Assembly: GCA_933228675.1 (NCBI GenBank)
Contig: OW121741.1
Coordinates: 34,973,952 to 35,037,951 of the forward strand
Direction: 5' to 3'
Length of the DNA: 64,000 bases
Source: Stomorhina lunata
Lineage: Eukaryota > Arthropoda > Insecta > Diptera > Rhiniidae
Shown: positions 46,470 through 56,159 of the stretch, piece after piece
Numbering within the stretch: the first letter of the stretch is position 1
How the letters are laid out: every line of letters begins with the position of its first letter
The notes under the pieces: model-generated
Seen by the model: only the letters and a program-made list of their open reading frames with translations
Databases searched by the model: none
What the model was told of the DNA's origin: nothing
Position numbers and translations under genes: made by a program

Positions 46470-46650
46470 ATAGGAAAAAAGTGTTAGAAAATGATCCCGA
46501 GGGAACTCGTAAAAGAGGACGTCCGAAACTTCGATAAAAAGACCAAGTAGAAGAAAATGTATCCAAGCTTGGCTACAAAATTGGAGAATGTGAAGATAGA
46601 AGCGGAGGAAAGTCTGAAATATGTTCGGCCTTTGACCTAAACCTATGACC
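46470..46650 (+). pseudogene. Non-LTR retrotransposon 3' coding tail
   Basis: The frame reads GTRKRGRPKLR, a stop in place of the usual W, then KDQVEENVSKLG, ending near FDLN. Known: RGRP-K-RW-D-VE-DL--LG followed by NWR--A-DR--W is the usual C-terminus of several LINE clades. Related relics here are 38550-38690, 48520-48660 and 49400-49545. The 5' part of the ORF is missing. Confidence 0.75.
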
Positions 46651-47570
46651 TATGTAAGTAGGCTTCCTTTAATTGGAAGAGTTCAGCTGGTGTGTTTAAG
46701 AAGGCAACTTTTGAAATTTTTAAAACAAATTTATTGTGAATTTTTGCATATTCATTTCCAAATGGATTCAATATCCCTAAAATATATTGAAATTGTCTTT
46801 AATCTCATTAAAGACTCCCTTTTTCTTTAATCCATTCATTCGGAAGCGTTTTACCTAAAACCCAAAGTAAAGCCAGTAATTGTTAAGCCCTCCCTGTCTC
46901 TCCCTACCTTCGCCAAACTAGCGTCACTCAAAGTTGTATGTTATTTTCTGGAAGCAATAATAATGCAACCTAAAACAGCTTTTAAAAACCGCAAACATAA
47001 ATTGCACTTAAATCTAGATGTTTGTTGTTGCAACTGCAGCAGCTTTTGTTGTTAGGTTTCTATTTAAATTGAATGCAGCTTCTGATGGCACTTTAACAGC
47101 AAATACGGACAACAAAAAAAAAAAAATGCAGAAGAAGGAAAAATCTACTTTAGATTTCACACATCCATATAATGCTCCTGATTTCGAGTACTTAAATGTA
47201 GAGTGAATAGATGAATGGATTGATGGGACTGGATGGGGTTGAGGTTGATTTAGATGTCTGGATAGAGGCGATAGATGGATGGATGGTTGGTTGGTTACTT
47301 GGGTATGGCATGTAAGAGAGATTGATATTGTAGGCTAGATAAATAATTGAATCGTTAAGCAGATGTGTAAACTAAAGAACAAACAAATAAACAAACAAAC
47401 GATAGTCGGAGTCGGAAACGAATATATTTAGTCGTATGTGAATTCATTTGCAAGCAAACATAATTTAAAGCAAATATGCAAAATTTCCTAAGATAATAGG
47501 GGTATTCAGTTGAAGTGATAAAGAGAAAGAGTTGGAAACAAATATAATTTTATTAAGTTTTTGATATCCT
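46651..47570. other. Intergenic, no gene seen
   Basis: The region has GGATGG/GGTTGG-type simple sequence (47210-47300) and short frames without domains. It ends at the CCCAGC boundary of the giant palindrome. Confidence 0.35.
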
Positions 47571-47812
47571 CCCAGCAAAACTTTTCATTACCAAGTAATA
47601 AGTTAAACAGCTAAACTATTGAACACGAACTACTTACTCATTCGCTGTTTAAGTCATTACATTAACATGGGGATGTCATTGGAGGCAAGTACTTACCAAT
47701 TGCAGAAAAGTTATGACTTGGGTAAGCAATTGGAAAACAACAACAACAACATTTTTTGTTGTTGTACTAATTAAAAAAAATTATATTTTTAAACGAAATA
47801 CAAATTTTTTTA

Positions 47813-47884
47813 TGACCCCATGGGGGCTCGAACCCAGACCGCTACGACTGCTAGGCGGAGACTCTTCCACTGATCTACTTCATA
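47813..47884 (-). other. tRNA-like head in palindrome segment a
   Basis: The minus strand reads a degenerate A-box (TAGATCAGTGG) and a perfect B-box, GGTTCGAGCCC, at tRNA-like spacing. It pairs with 48901-48969. The ends do not form an acceptor stem, so it is a SINE-type pol III head rather than a gene. Confidence 0.7.
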
Positions 47885-48239
47885 TGTTGAAAACTTAGCA
47901 GCTTATAATTAATACCCAGCAAAACTTTGGTAATGGCAAGTACTCTGATAACTGGTTACCTTGTAACGACTACAACATACCATCCGAATAAATAATAAGT
48001 TATTACAGAAGTACTTATTTGTAATTAAGATGGTAATTTAAACTGAATGGCCCCGGTTCAAATCCCACCAAGGGCAACAATTTTTTTTAGTTTTTTTTTT
48101 ATTAAAAGAGTCTTTTAAAATGATTTTTGAATTTTAAGAACTTAAATATTATCTTCTGTAAAAAAAATATGTAAAACTAACTCACGTTAATGAAAAAATA
48201 CCATCATGAGTCAATTTTGATTATGAAGGGGATTTTGAA

Positions 48240-48430
48240 TACCAAACACGATTCTAATTGGTCTTAACTTGGTAAGCCCAACTTATCTGGGTCATCCTTC
48301 ATCTCAACTGTGGAGACACACCTCCTCATGGTATCACCCGGGGAGCTAGTTTAATACCCATTAATACTGTGAGTTAACATGTTCCGAGAGTTGTCCCATA
48401 AGATCGATAAAAATGGGTTAGGATTACGGG
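48240..48430 (+). repeat. Dispersed repeat D2 in left arm
   Basis: GGTCTTAACTTGGTAAGCCC, CAACTGTGGAGACACACC and TGGTATCACCCGG belong to the D2 family. It is followed by the LINE tail, giving a D2-tail module of about 420 bp. Confidence 0.75.
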
Positions 48431-48519
48431 CTAGTAACCCTCTCTTGAAAAAAAAAAATACAATGAAGAGTATAAAATTAGAATTGAAATGTCCCACTAC
48501 CTAATATTAGAGGAGGATG

Positions 48520-48660
48520 TCCGAAACTTCGATAGAAAGACCAAGTAGAGGAACATTTTTCAAAGCTTGGCCTATAAAATTGGAGAATATTCGCACAAGA
48601 TCGAAATATATGGAATTCTAAAATATGCTCTTACTTTGACCTTAACAGGTTGTAACATTT
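48520..48660 (+). pseudogene. LINE 3' coding tail in left arm
   Basis: The frame reads GGCPKLR, stop, KDQVEEHFSKLGL, stop, NWRIFAQDRNIWNSKICSYF then DLNRL and a stop codon (TAA) at the expected end. The NWR--AQDR--W block is the standard end of a non-LTR retrotransposon ORF2. Two internal stops make it dead. Confidence 0.8.
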
Positions 48661-48900
48661 AAGTAAGTAAGAGTCAATCTTACGTAAAAACTTATACAAA
48701 AAAGAAGATTTAAATTGTTTAAGTTTTAAAATAATTTTAAAAAAGTTTTAAAATAATTACAAAAAATCGTATAAAAATATTTTTCCAAAAATTACAACAA
48801 AGCAAAAAAAAAAAGGGAAAAACAAAGTTATTTTCACATGATTTTGGATCTAAAAATAAAAATTGTTTATATTAATTATAAGCTGCTAAGTTTTCAACAT

Positions 48901-48969
48901 ATGAAGTAGCTCAGTGGAAGAGTCTCTGCCTAGCAGTCGGAGGGTCTGGGTTCGAGCCCCTATGGGATC
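48901..48969 (+). other. tRNA-like head in palindrome segment a'
   Basis: It has a perfect A-box TAGCTCAGTGG and perfect B-box GGTTCGAGCCC, followed by a run of A from 48970. This copy could still act as a pol III promoter. No acceptor stem pairs, so it is tRNA-derived and not a tRNA gene. Confidence 0.75.
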
Positions 48970-49399
48970 AAAAAAAAAAAATTTTGTATTTCGTTTAAAA
49001 ATATATGTTTTTAATAAAACAACAACAAAAAAGTTGTTGCTGTTGTTGTTGTTGCTTTCAAATTGCTTACCCAAGTCATTACTTTTCTGCAATTGGTAAG
49101 TACTTGCCTCCAATGACATCCCCATGTTAATGTAATGACTTAAACAGCGAATGAGTAAGTAGTTCGTGTTCAATAGTTTAACTGTTTAACTCATTATTTG
49201 GTAATGAAAAGTTTTACTGGGTATATACAATTTTTATTTTTAGATCCAAAATCATGTGACAATTTGCTTTGTTGTAATTTTTAGAAAAATATTTCTATAC
49301 GATTCTTTTAAAATGTTTTTTTTTTTATTATTTTAAAACTTAAATAGTTTAAATCTTTCTTTTTGGTTATATAACATTGACTCTTACTTACTTAAAAGG

Positions 49400-49545
49400 C
49401 CTATAGTTACAACCTGTTAAGGTCAAAGTCCGAGCATATTTTGGAATTCCATGGACTTCGATGCGAATATTCTACAATTTTATAGGCCAAGCTTTGAAAA
49501 ATGTTCCTCTACCTAGTCTTTCCATTGAAGTTTCGGATTAAGGGG
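49400..49545 (-). pseudogene. LINE 3' coding tail in right arm
   Basis: This is the inverted partner of 48520-48660, with the same DLNRL-stop terminus read on the minus strand and additional substitutions. Confidence 0.75.
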
Positions 49546-49690
49546 TGTTAAACTAGTTACCTGGGTGATACTACGAGGAGGTCAGTGTCCCCAGTTGAGA
49601 TGAAGGATGACCCAGACAAGTTGGACTTACCAAGTTAAGACCAATCAGAACTGTATTTGGTATCCAACATCCCCTACATAATCAAAATTG
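49545..49690 (-). repeat. Dispersed repeat D2 in right arm
   Basis: This is the inverted partner of the D2 copy at 48240-48430. It lacks the stretch of about 150 bp present at 48370-48500 in the left arm. Confidence 0.75.
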
Positions 49691-49816
49691 ACTCATGATG
49701 GTATTTTTTCATTGCCGTGAGTTAGTTTTTCAAATTTTTTTTTTACAGAGCTTAATATTTAAGTTCTTAAAATTCAAAAATCATTTAAAAAACTTTTTTA
49801 ATAAAAAAAATTAAAA

Positions 49817-50655
49817 ACAAGTAAGAAAACGCTATAGTCGGTCAAACAAGTAAGAAAACGCTATAGTCGGTCAAACAAGTAAGAAAACGCTATAGTCGGT
49901 CAAGCCGACCATACGATACCCTTCACCACTAAGGTCAAAGGTGTTATTTATCCTGTATAAAGACAAATATTTGCTAAATTTTGCCATCATACAAACATTT
50001 TCTCAAAACTTATATATTCAACCTGTTTCCGTCATTTGGACTTATATGAGAGCTAGGGTCAAATGTGGACCGATTATCTCGAAATTTGACAAATTGATTA
50101 CAGTTGTTACAAAAATTATGTATGCAAAAAATAAACTCAAAATTTTCATTATCTTTAGATTTACGAGCGTTTTAGTGATTTTTTGTCTTTTTAAAGAAGA
50201 GTTTGTATGGGAGCTATGGTCAAGTGTGGACCGATTTCAACGAAATTTGGTACAGTGATTTAGGTTTACATAAGCAGTATTTGTTTTAAATTTCATGAAA
50301 AAATATTGATATTTGTGGCCAATATAGCAATTCCGGAAAGTGGGACCTATGGGAGGTATCATAAATAATGCACCGATTTTGACGAATTTCAATAGCCATG
50401 GTCCCATTATCAAAAATATTATCTGTGCCAAATTTCATCAAATTATCTTTAGAACTGCGACCTGTAGTTTGATTACAAGGTTTACATGGGGGTCCAGCCA
50501 GCCAGCCAGACGGACGGACGGACATCGCTAAATCGACTCAGAAAGTGATTTTAAGTCTACTAAAAGGTGGGTCTAAGACAAATATTTCTATGCGTTACAA
50601 ACATCAGCACAAACTTATAATACCCTTTCCACCTATGGTGGTGAAGGGTATAAAA
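49817..50655 (-). mobile_element. HINE inserted in right arm, with tripled terminus
   Basis: It has the same architecture as the other full copies: TATACCCTTCACCACC at the minus-strand 5' end, a GGACGG run near 50510, and hairpin end near 49900. Its 3' terminus, a 29-bp unit beginning CAAGTAAGAAAACGCTATAG, is present three times in tandem (starts 49818, 49847 and 49876). The uninterrupted left arm supplies the pre-insertion site, placing the insertion between AATTAAAA and ATTGTTGG. Confidence 0.85.
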
Positions 50656-50824
50656 ATTGTTGGTCTCGGTGGGATTCGAACCGGGGCCATTCAGTTTAAA
50701 TTACCATCTTAATTACAAATAAGTACTTCTGTAATAACTTATTAGTTATTCGGAGGGTATGTTGCAGTCACTACAAGGTAACCAGTTACCAGAGTACTTG
50801 CCATTACCAAAGTTTTGCTGGGCT

Positions 50825-51450
50825 CATCTACATTCAATTTCAATAAGCTTTTGATATATAATACCAGAAATCTGAGGGTATATGATATTTCCATTGAAAT
50901 TAATTTTAGGCTTAAAGAAAACCAACCCAATCACCAAAAGCTTTCTGGAATTTTGTCTAATCGAGAAGAAAACTAAACCAAACACCAAAAGCTTTCTGGA
51001 ATTTTATCTAATCCAAACCTCATCTGCACAATTTGTAACATTCTACAAATCTTTATTCAAAATCTCCCCCCACTCACACCTGAACCCCCCTACTCAATTG
51101 AGTCATCCTAGTGTCTTATGTGTAATTATTGTCTTTTATGGCATGTTTTAGGGTTTTGCCTGTTTGGTTAACATTTTCTGGTTTTTGTGGTATTTTGACA
51201 TGTTTATATGCCTGTGTAAAATCTATAATTGAGAATTTACATAAAGTGAAAATACCCAAAACAAATGGATCTCCTTTCATTTCCTCTACGATTTCCTTCT
51301 TATTTCTGCAGTCCAATGCCACAAACGTTTCTCATGTCAGCTGCAATTCAATTTTGCTAGAGATGATATTCTTTGCAATTAAAACTTTTAAAATTTAAAT
51401 GCGATTTTTTTCCGTACAAATAGGATTTTACATTTGAAAGAAAAGGGAGG
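50825..51450. other. Intergenic with a 51-bp duplication
   Basis: CACCAAAAGCTTTCTGGAAT occurs at about 50933 and 50984 (51-bp step, two copies). The overlapping frames here (50882-51398) show no domain. Confidence 0.45.
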
Positions 51451-51459
51451 GAGTGTATA

Positions 51460-51625
51460 TACGAGGGGTACTATTTAAATCTGGAGTTATTTGTTTTGTT
51501 TACAGTGAGTTCATTCAGTTATTTAATTTATCAAAAAAAATGGAAATTTCAAATGAACAAAAGGCAAAGAGTATATACGAGAGGTACTATTAATATTTCG
51601 GGAACTTGCAATATTAATGTCAATA
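51460..51625 (+). mobile_element. Two nested mariner 5' ends
   Basis: TACGAGGGGTACTATTTAAA at 51460 and TACGAGAGGTACTATTAA at 51576 match the left end of the mariner at 37165. About 80 bp after the first, an ATG starts MEISNEQKAKS, in the usual position of a transposase start. The second end interrupts it at once, so one mariner inserted into, or recombined with, another. Confidence 0.6.
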
Positions 51626-51647
51626 GCTAAAATCTCTGGTATTATTT

Positions 51648-51884
51648 CTGTGGCTTAGTGTTAAAAGGGCCAATGTCAAAAAAAAAAATAGTTTTAAGAA
51701 AATTTGATTTAAAGTTTTTATTTTTCATATAAATTCATAGTAACATTTCCCAGAAAACCCCTTATAAAACTGTTCTGAATTAAGTTAAAGCCAAATAAAA
51801 GAGGGTAAAAAAAGGAATCTAATGCCATCATTAACTCAAAACAGCCGAAAACTGACATTGGCCCTTTTAGCACCAAGCCACAGA
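51648..51884. mobile_element. MITE, 237 bp, 31-bp TIRs
   Basis: The left end CTGTGGCTTAGTGTTAAAAG and the right end, whose complement is CTGTGGCTTGGTGCTAAAAG, continue with GGCCAATGTCA on both sides (two mismatches in 31). The interior is AT-rich. No convincing target duplication is visible. Confidence 0.7.
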
Positions 51885-51956
51885 TTTATTGTGTTAACAT
51901 TGAGTTCAGAAAATCAATTTGACAAAAAATGGAAATTCAAGATAAGGTTGGATTAT

Positions 51957-53253
51957 TATACCCTTCACCACCATAGGTGGAAAGGGTATAAGTTTGTGCT
52001 GATGTATGTAACATCAGTATACCAATAGGCTTAGAATCACTTTCTGAGTCGATTTAGCGATGTTCGTCCGTATGGCTGGCTGGCTGGATCCTAGAGTGGT
52101 TCGAAATTCCCCTAGGATTAAAGATAATGTAAAAATAATTCTAAAAACAATTTTTTTTATTTTTTAACCACGCCTACAAATACCGCCCTTTTTGTATTTT
52201 GTTAACTGTGTCGCCATCTTTAGTCCAATCATAACACTTTATACATCGATGTTCAGGGCTCTGTCAGGGCTGCATTTCTATCTTTGATAGTTTATTACAA
52301 CCTCGTAAATTTCTAGTCATTACTTTTTAAAATTCACCCTAATAAAATCGAGTAAAAATCAAGTTTTTAAAAGTTATGACTATAAATTGACGTGGTAGTA
52401 AAAAACTATCAAAGAGAGAAATGTACCCCCTACAGAGCCGCGGACGCCGATATAAAAAATGATATGATCGGTCATAAAATGGCGACACAGTGAACAAAAT
52501 ACTAAAAGGGCGGTATTTGTAGGCGTGGTAAAAAAATAAAAAAATATTTTTTGGAATTGTTTTAACATTATCTTTAATCCTAGGGGGTGACTGACACAAC
52601 TTTTTTTTTGTATGGAAGGCGAACCGCTCTACTGGACCCCCATGTAAACCATGTAATCAAACTACAGGTCGTAATTCTAAAGCTAATCTGATGAAATTTG
52701 GCACAGATCATTTTTTTGATAATAGGACCATGGCTATTGAAATTCGTCAAAATCGGTCCATTATTTATGGTACCCCCCATAGGTCCCACTTCCCGGAATT
52801 GATATATTGGCCACAAAAATCAATATTTGTTCATGAAATTTAAAACAAATACTACTTAAATCACTGTACCAAATTTCGTTAAAATCGGTCCACATTTGAC
52901 CATAGCTCCCATGCGAACTCTTTTCTCAAAACTCACGAAAAGAGACAAAATTCACTAAAACGCTCGTAAATCCGAAGATAATGACAATTTTAAGTTTATT
53001 TTTTGCATACATAATTTTTGTAGCAACTGTAATCAGTTTGAAATTTCATAATAATCGGTCCACATTTGACCCTAGCTCTCATATAAGTCCAAATGGCGGA
53101 AACAGCTTAAATGTATAAGTTTTGAGAATATGTTTGTATGATGACAAAATTTAGCAAATATTTGTCTTTATACAGGAAAAAGAACACCTTTGACCTTAGT
53201 GGTGAAAGGTATCGTATGTTCGGGCTTGACCGACTATAGCACTTTCTTATTTG
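51957..53253 (+). mobile_element. HINE element split by a foldback MITE
   Basis: The 5' part (51957-52088) has TATACCCTTCACCACCATAG and a short GTCCGT/GGCTGG run. The remainder resumes at 52632 with CTGGACCCCCATGTAAACC and ends with the GTTCGGGCTTGACCGACTAT hairpin. Removing 52089-52631 plus one CTGGA gives the sequence order of the 42469 copy. Confidence 0.85.
52089..52631. mobile_element. Foldback MITE, about 543 bp, 5-bp target duplication
   Basis: The ends are TAGAGTGGTTCG and (inverted) TAGAGCGGTTCG. Pairing continues nearly to the middle: CCCTAGGATTAAAGATAATG, CCACGCCTACAAATACCGCC, ACTGTGTCGCCAT and ATCTTTGATAGTTT all have inverted partners, giving arms of about 260 bp. CTGGA flanks both sides (52084-52088 and 52632-52636). 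It contains no transposase. The CTGG repeats of the target make the exact duplication slightly ambiguous. Confidence 0.8.
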
Positions 53254-53386
53254 TTTTTTACTACTTTTGACATGGATTATATCCGTTCCTTGTCTGGCGA
53301 TAACACAGTATCAAAAACTAAACTTTATCATTGATATGACGAATTCATTCGACTTGTTTCGCTTGAGCAATGTAGAACCAAACACT

Positions 53387-54248
53387 CCCAGCTAGCATTT
53401 TTGGAAAATTTTAATCAAATATCAGTCTTTTTTGACTCCACTGCACGATTGAAATGATCATTTATGATATCACTTATGAGTCAAAAATGATCTTTTTGTA
53501 TGAGAAAATGGTACCCCGCATGCGACTCTTCAAAAGGAGTTTTTAATGACTCGTTTTGCTGATTATAATATGACTGCACACATTTTGCTAGATTTAAAAC
53601 ATCTATTTTTAGAACAGTGAAGTTGGGTTAATAATTACAGAAATTGATGTTGCCGAGACCGAGGATCGAGGACCTAGGCTGCTGAAGAATATGATATTTT
53701 ATGCTTAGTAGTAGACGTGCTAACCAACTAAGCCACATCACCCATAATGAGATACGAGTCTTTTTGTGGCATTTTTGTATCACCTAAAAATAGTTATATT
53801 ACGTAAATTTTACAAGTTTTTTTTGTGCTATTTTTAACTAGTCGCTTGTTGAGCTTATATGAGTCTTTTGTACACTTTTTTGATCACCCAATTGATTGCA
53901 CACATTTTGCTTTCAAATAGTCGCTTTCAAGGTATTTTCTGAATCTTTTTGTGGTCTTTTTTGATCACCAAACTGATTAAAATAACATAAAAAAATAATC
54001 GTATAAACGATCCTAATACGATTATTTTTTTATACTTTTTTATACACGATAAGATTTTGACTACACACATTCTGCAAGTATTGTTATTGCTTTTTTAAAC
54101 TAGTCGTTTTCTTAGCGTTTTAAAGAGTCTTTTTGGAATCTCTTTTGAATCACCAAGGTGATTAATCAGTTTTTGATCATCTATACGATAACCTAAAAGA
54201 CTAATTTTTCTGATATTATCGTCAACAATCACCAAATTGCTAGCTGGG
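53387..54248. mobile_element. TIR element, 862 bp, CCCAGCTAGCA ends
   Basis: The left end is CCCAGCTAGCATTTTTGG and the right end is complementary, CCCAGCTAGCAATTTGG. Inside, a GAGTCTTTTTGTGG..TTTGATCACC motif recurs loosely (about 53757, 53865, 53940 and 54125), suggesting old internal duplication. It also contains a tRNA-like segment. The target duplication is unclear and the superfamily unknown. Confidence 0.65.
53655..53755 (-). other. Degenerate tRNA-like sequence
   Basis: The minus strand carries TGGCTTAGTTGG, a perfect A-box, then GTTAGCACG, and about 60 bp later a damaged B-box around CCTCGATCCTCGG. There is no acceptor pairing. It is probably a SINE head captured in the TIR element. 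Confidence 0.5.
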
Positions 54249-54264
54249 CTCTATCATATAAAGA

Positions 54265-54495
54265 TATTGCACTCCATACATTTGTTTTCTGTCAAAGGTG
54301 AACTTAAAGTATATAAAGAACAATGAAAAATACATAAACAAACATACATTTCATGAGCACGTGTATGTGCCTTAGCTTTCTCTTATTGGATATTCGTCTC
54401 CATTAGTAGCTTTCGAATTAGAGTAAAAACAATATACTCTCTTTTTTATGGGACTTATCAAAATGACCATACGGCAAATCAATGTTTTGAAATAG
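54265..54495 (-). repeat. Dispersed repeat D1, inverted long copy
   Basis: TTGCACTCCATACAT, TATAAAGAACAATGAAAA, GTGCCTTAGCTTTCTC and GACCATACGGCAAATCAATG are the reverse complement of 38315-38550. Confidence 0.75.
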
Positions 54496-54560
54496 AGGAG
54501 AAAGAACTGTTATGACAAATGGAACGAATCCAAAAGTGCCTTGATTATCAAGGGGAATAT
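54480..54560 (+). pseudogene. Mariner transposase C-terminal remnant
   Basis: One frame reads RKNCYDKWNE, and the next frame continues QKCLDYQGEYFE. Together these match the final mariner block, split by a frameshift. It is only about 25 residues long. Confidence 0.6.
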
Positions 54561-54973
54561 TTCGAAATTTTCTTCATTAAATCTAGACGTCTGAAGATAT
54601 TTAATTAACTTTCGCATATCATAAATTCGATTTATTTTGTTCTAAAAGATTCCTGGATAACTTTCTAAGGGTTATATATCTATAATGGCTTAAAAATGAT
54701 ACTTAGGTTAGTTCTATATTTGGAGAAAAAAAGCTGCTGTACTTAGTATCACTCGGTGTGAACTAAAGCCATTAAGTGTTGATATATTTGACCCTATTGC
54801 CGTTCTCAACTCATCATCTCAGTTTGGTCGTCAGCCAGTCGTCCCGAATTTCACTCAACCAATTAATTTTTTGATATTGCTGAACTAAAAAACGTTGAGT
54901 TCCGCCATGAAAGACGACCAAACTGAGTTGAGTTGAAAACGGCTATAGGGGCCATTGTAACAAATTTGGTATT

Positions 54974-55330
54974 TTGAGGGTTAAATATCTGAAGCGCCTA
55001 CAAACCTTTGCAAATAAATGCTTTCGGAAAATCCTTAACATAAGGAATGAAGATCTACTAAACGCTACAAACCAAATCCCTGCTTCTAGAGAGGTATGTC
55101 AACGGAAATGGTGGTGGATAGGCCACACACTTCGAAGGCTAAATACCAACATTGCTCGACAAGCGCTTCGTTAGAATCCACAAGGAAGCGGCCGTCGTAG
55201 TGCACCTGCTAGAACGTGGAGAAGGTCAATTAATGCGGAGTTACAAGCAGAAAAATATTCATGAAGTGACATATGCCTAACATCTCGCAATAGAGTTCGA
55301 TATAAAAGGATGGTTAAGCCCTGTGCTTCA
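54974..55330 (+). pseudogene. Non-LTR retrotransposon C-terminal region, second family
   Basis: The frame reads LQTFANKCFRKILNIR, LNATNQIPASREV, KWWWIGHTLRRLNTNIARQA, a stop, then NPQGSGRR-SAPARTWRR. Known: KW-WIGHTLRK, ITRQAL-WNPQG and RPRNTWRR-L are typical of the C-terminal end of RT proteins of RTE-like and related LINEs. Stops at about 55172 and 55262 and the loss of the upstream RT domain show it is dead. It differs from the DLNRL-tail family elsewhere in the window. Confidence 0.85.
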
Positions 55331-55391
55331 CTGGCAGTTAGAGTTAGTTAGACGCCAAAGTGTAAAGGCATTTTTTTTGAATCGCAAAATT

Positions 55392-55620
55392 CATATGAAA
55401 TCAACGCTGAAGTCGAATATCCACGACGTCAAGGTAATACTATCTATTTTGAGTAGAATTTTCTAACTAAAAATAATGATATGCGTCCGATAACGTTCTA
55501 TCATTAGAAGAAACCGGCTGCTGAAAGTTATCGATTGTTGGTAGAAGCATCGAAAGTCATATGAAATCAATGCTGAAATCGAATATTCACGACGTCAAAG
55601 TAAAATACTCTATATTTTCG
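55392..55620. repeat. Direct duplication of about 64 bp, spaced 166 bp
   Basis: CATATGAAATCAACGCTGAA then CACGACGTCAAGGTAA (55392) matches CATATGAAATCAATGCTGAA then CACGACGTCAAAGTAA (55557). Confidence 0.8.
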
Positions 55621-56155
55621 GAAGGGTATTTCGTATTATGAGCTGTTGAAATCAGGCCACACTATAACAGGAGACTTGTAGCCAAGACAATTGTTTCAAC
55701 TACCAGATACGATAATATAATCAAAGATAGGGCATTATAATGAATACATTAAGAAAGATATTATTAGAGCATTCTATAGGCTCAGGTTTTATAAAAATCT
55801 GGAATCCAGAAATCGACATCATAAAGGAGCTATAGAATACTGCCAAGAATGGTAAAGGTAAGTCGAAACCAAATTCATAAGTAACTAAGGACTTTGGTAT
55901 GACTTTCTAATGATCTAATTATTCTAAATGGATTTAAAACGATTCTGAGTTGAGTTCTATATCTAAGGTTTGTATTTTAAGATAAAAAACAGCAGTATTC
56001 ATTATAACGATCCACGAAAAACGACCAGACACGACCCTACAATCTTACAGATGTTAGAAGACCGGTCGAAAACTATTTGACAAATAGCAGATGATTGATT
56101 AGGTCGATGCATAATGACCTTACTGGAAAAATGTTCACTTCAGTAAAGGATATAA
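55621..56155. other. Intergenic, no gene seen
   Basis: Composition is more balanced than in the satellites, but I see no supported frame or repeat match. It could be old transposon interior. Confidence 0.35.
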
Positions 56156-56159
56156 GAAA

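Larger units (their letters stand above)
47573..50822. repeat. Giant imperfect palindrome, about 3.25 kb
   Basis: Segment order is a-b-c-d-e-a'-e'-d'-c'-(HINE)-b', where primes are inverted copies. a is 47573-47925 and a' is about 48870-49220. b (47926-48085) pairs with 50658-50822. c (48085-48430) pairs with 49545-49816, with a deletion of about 150 bp in the right arm. d (48490-48660) pairs with 49400-49545. e (48660-48865) pairs with 49225-49400. Both a and b start CCCAGCAAAACTTT, and a' and b' end in its complement, AAAGTTTTACTGGG and AAAGTTTTGCTGGG. The right arm is interrupted by a HINE at 49817-50655. Confidence 0.9.

Noticed and set aside
48901..48969. Genuine tRNA gene
   Set aside because: The A- and B-boxes are good but the ends cannot form an acceptor stem and the anticodon arm does not pair. 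It is part of a repeated SINE-like segment.
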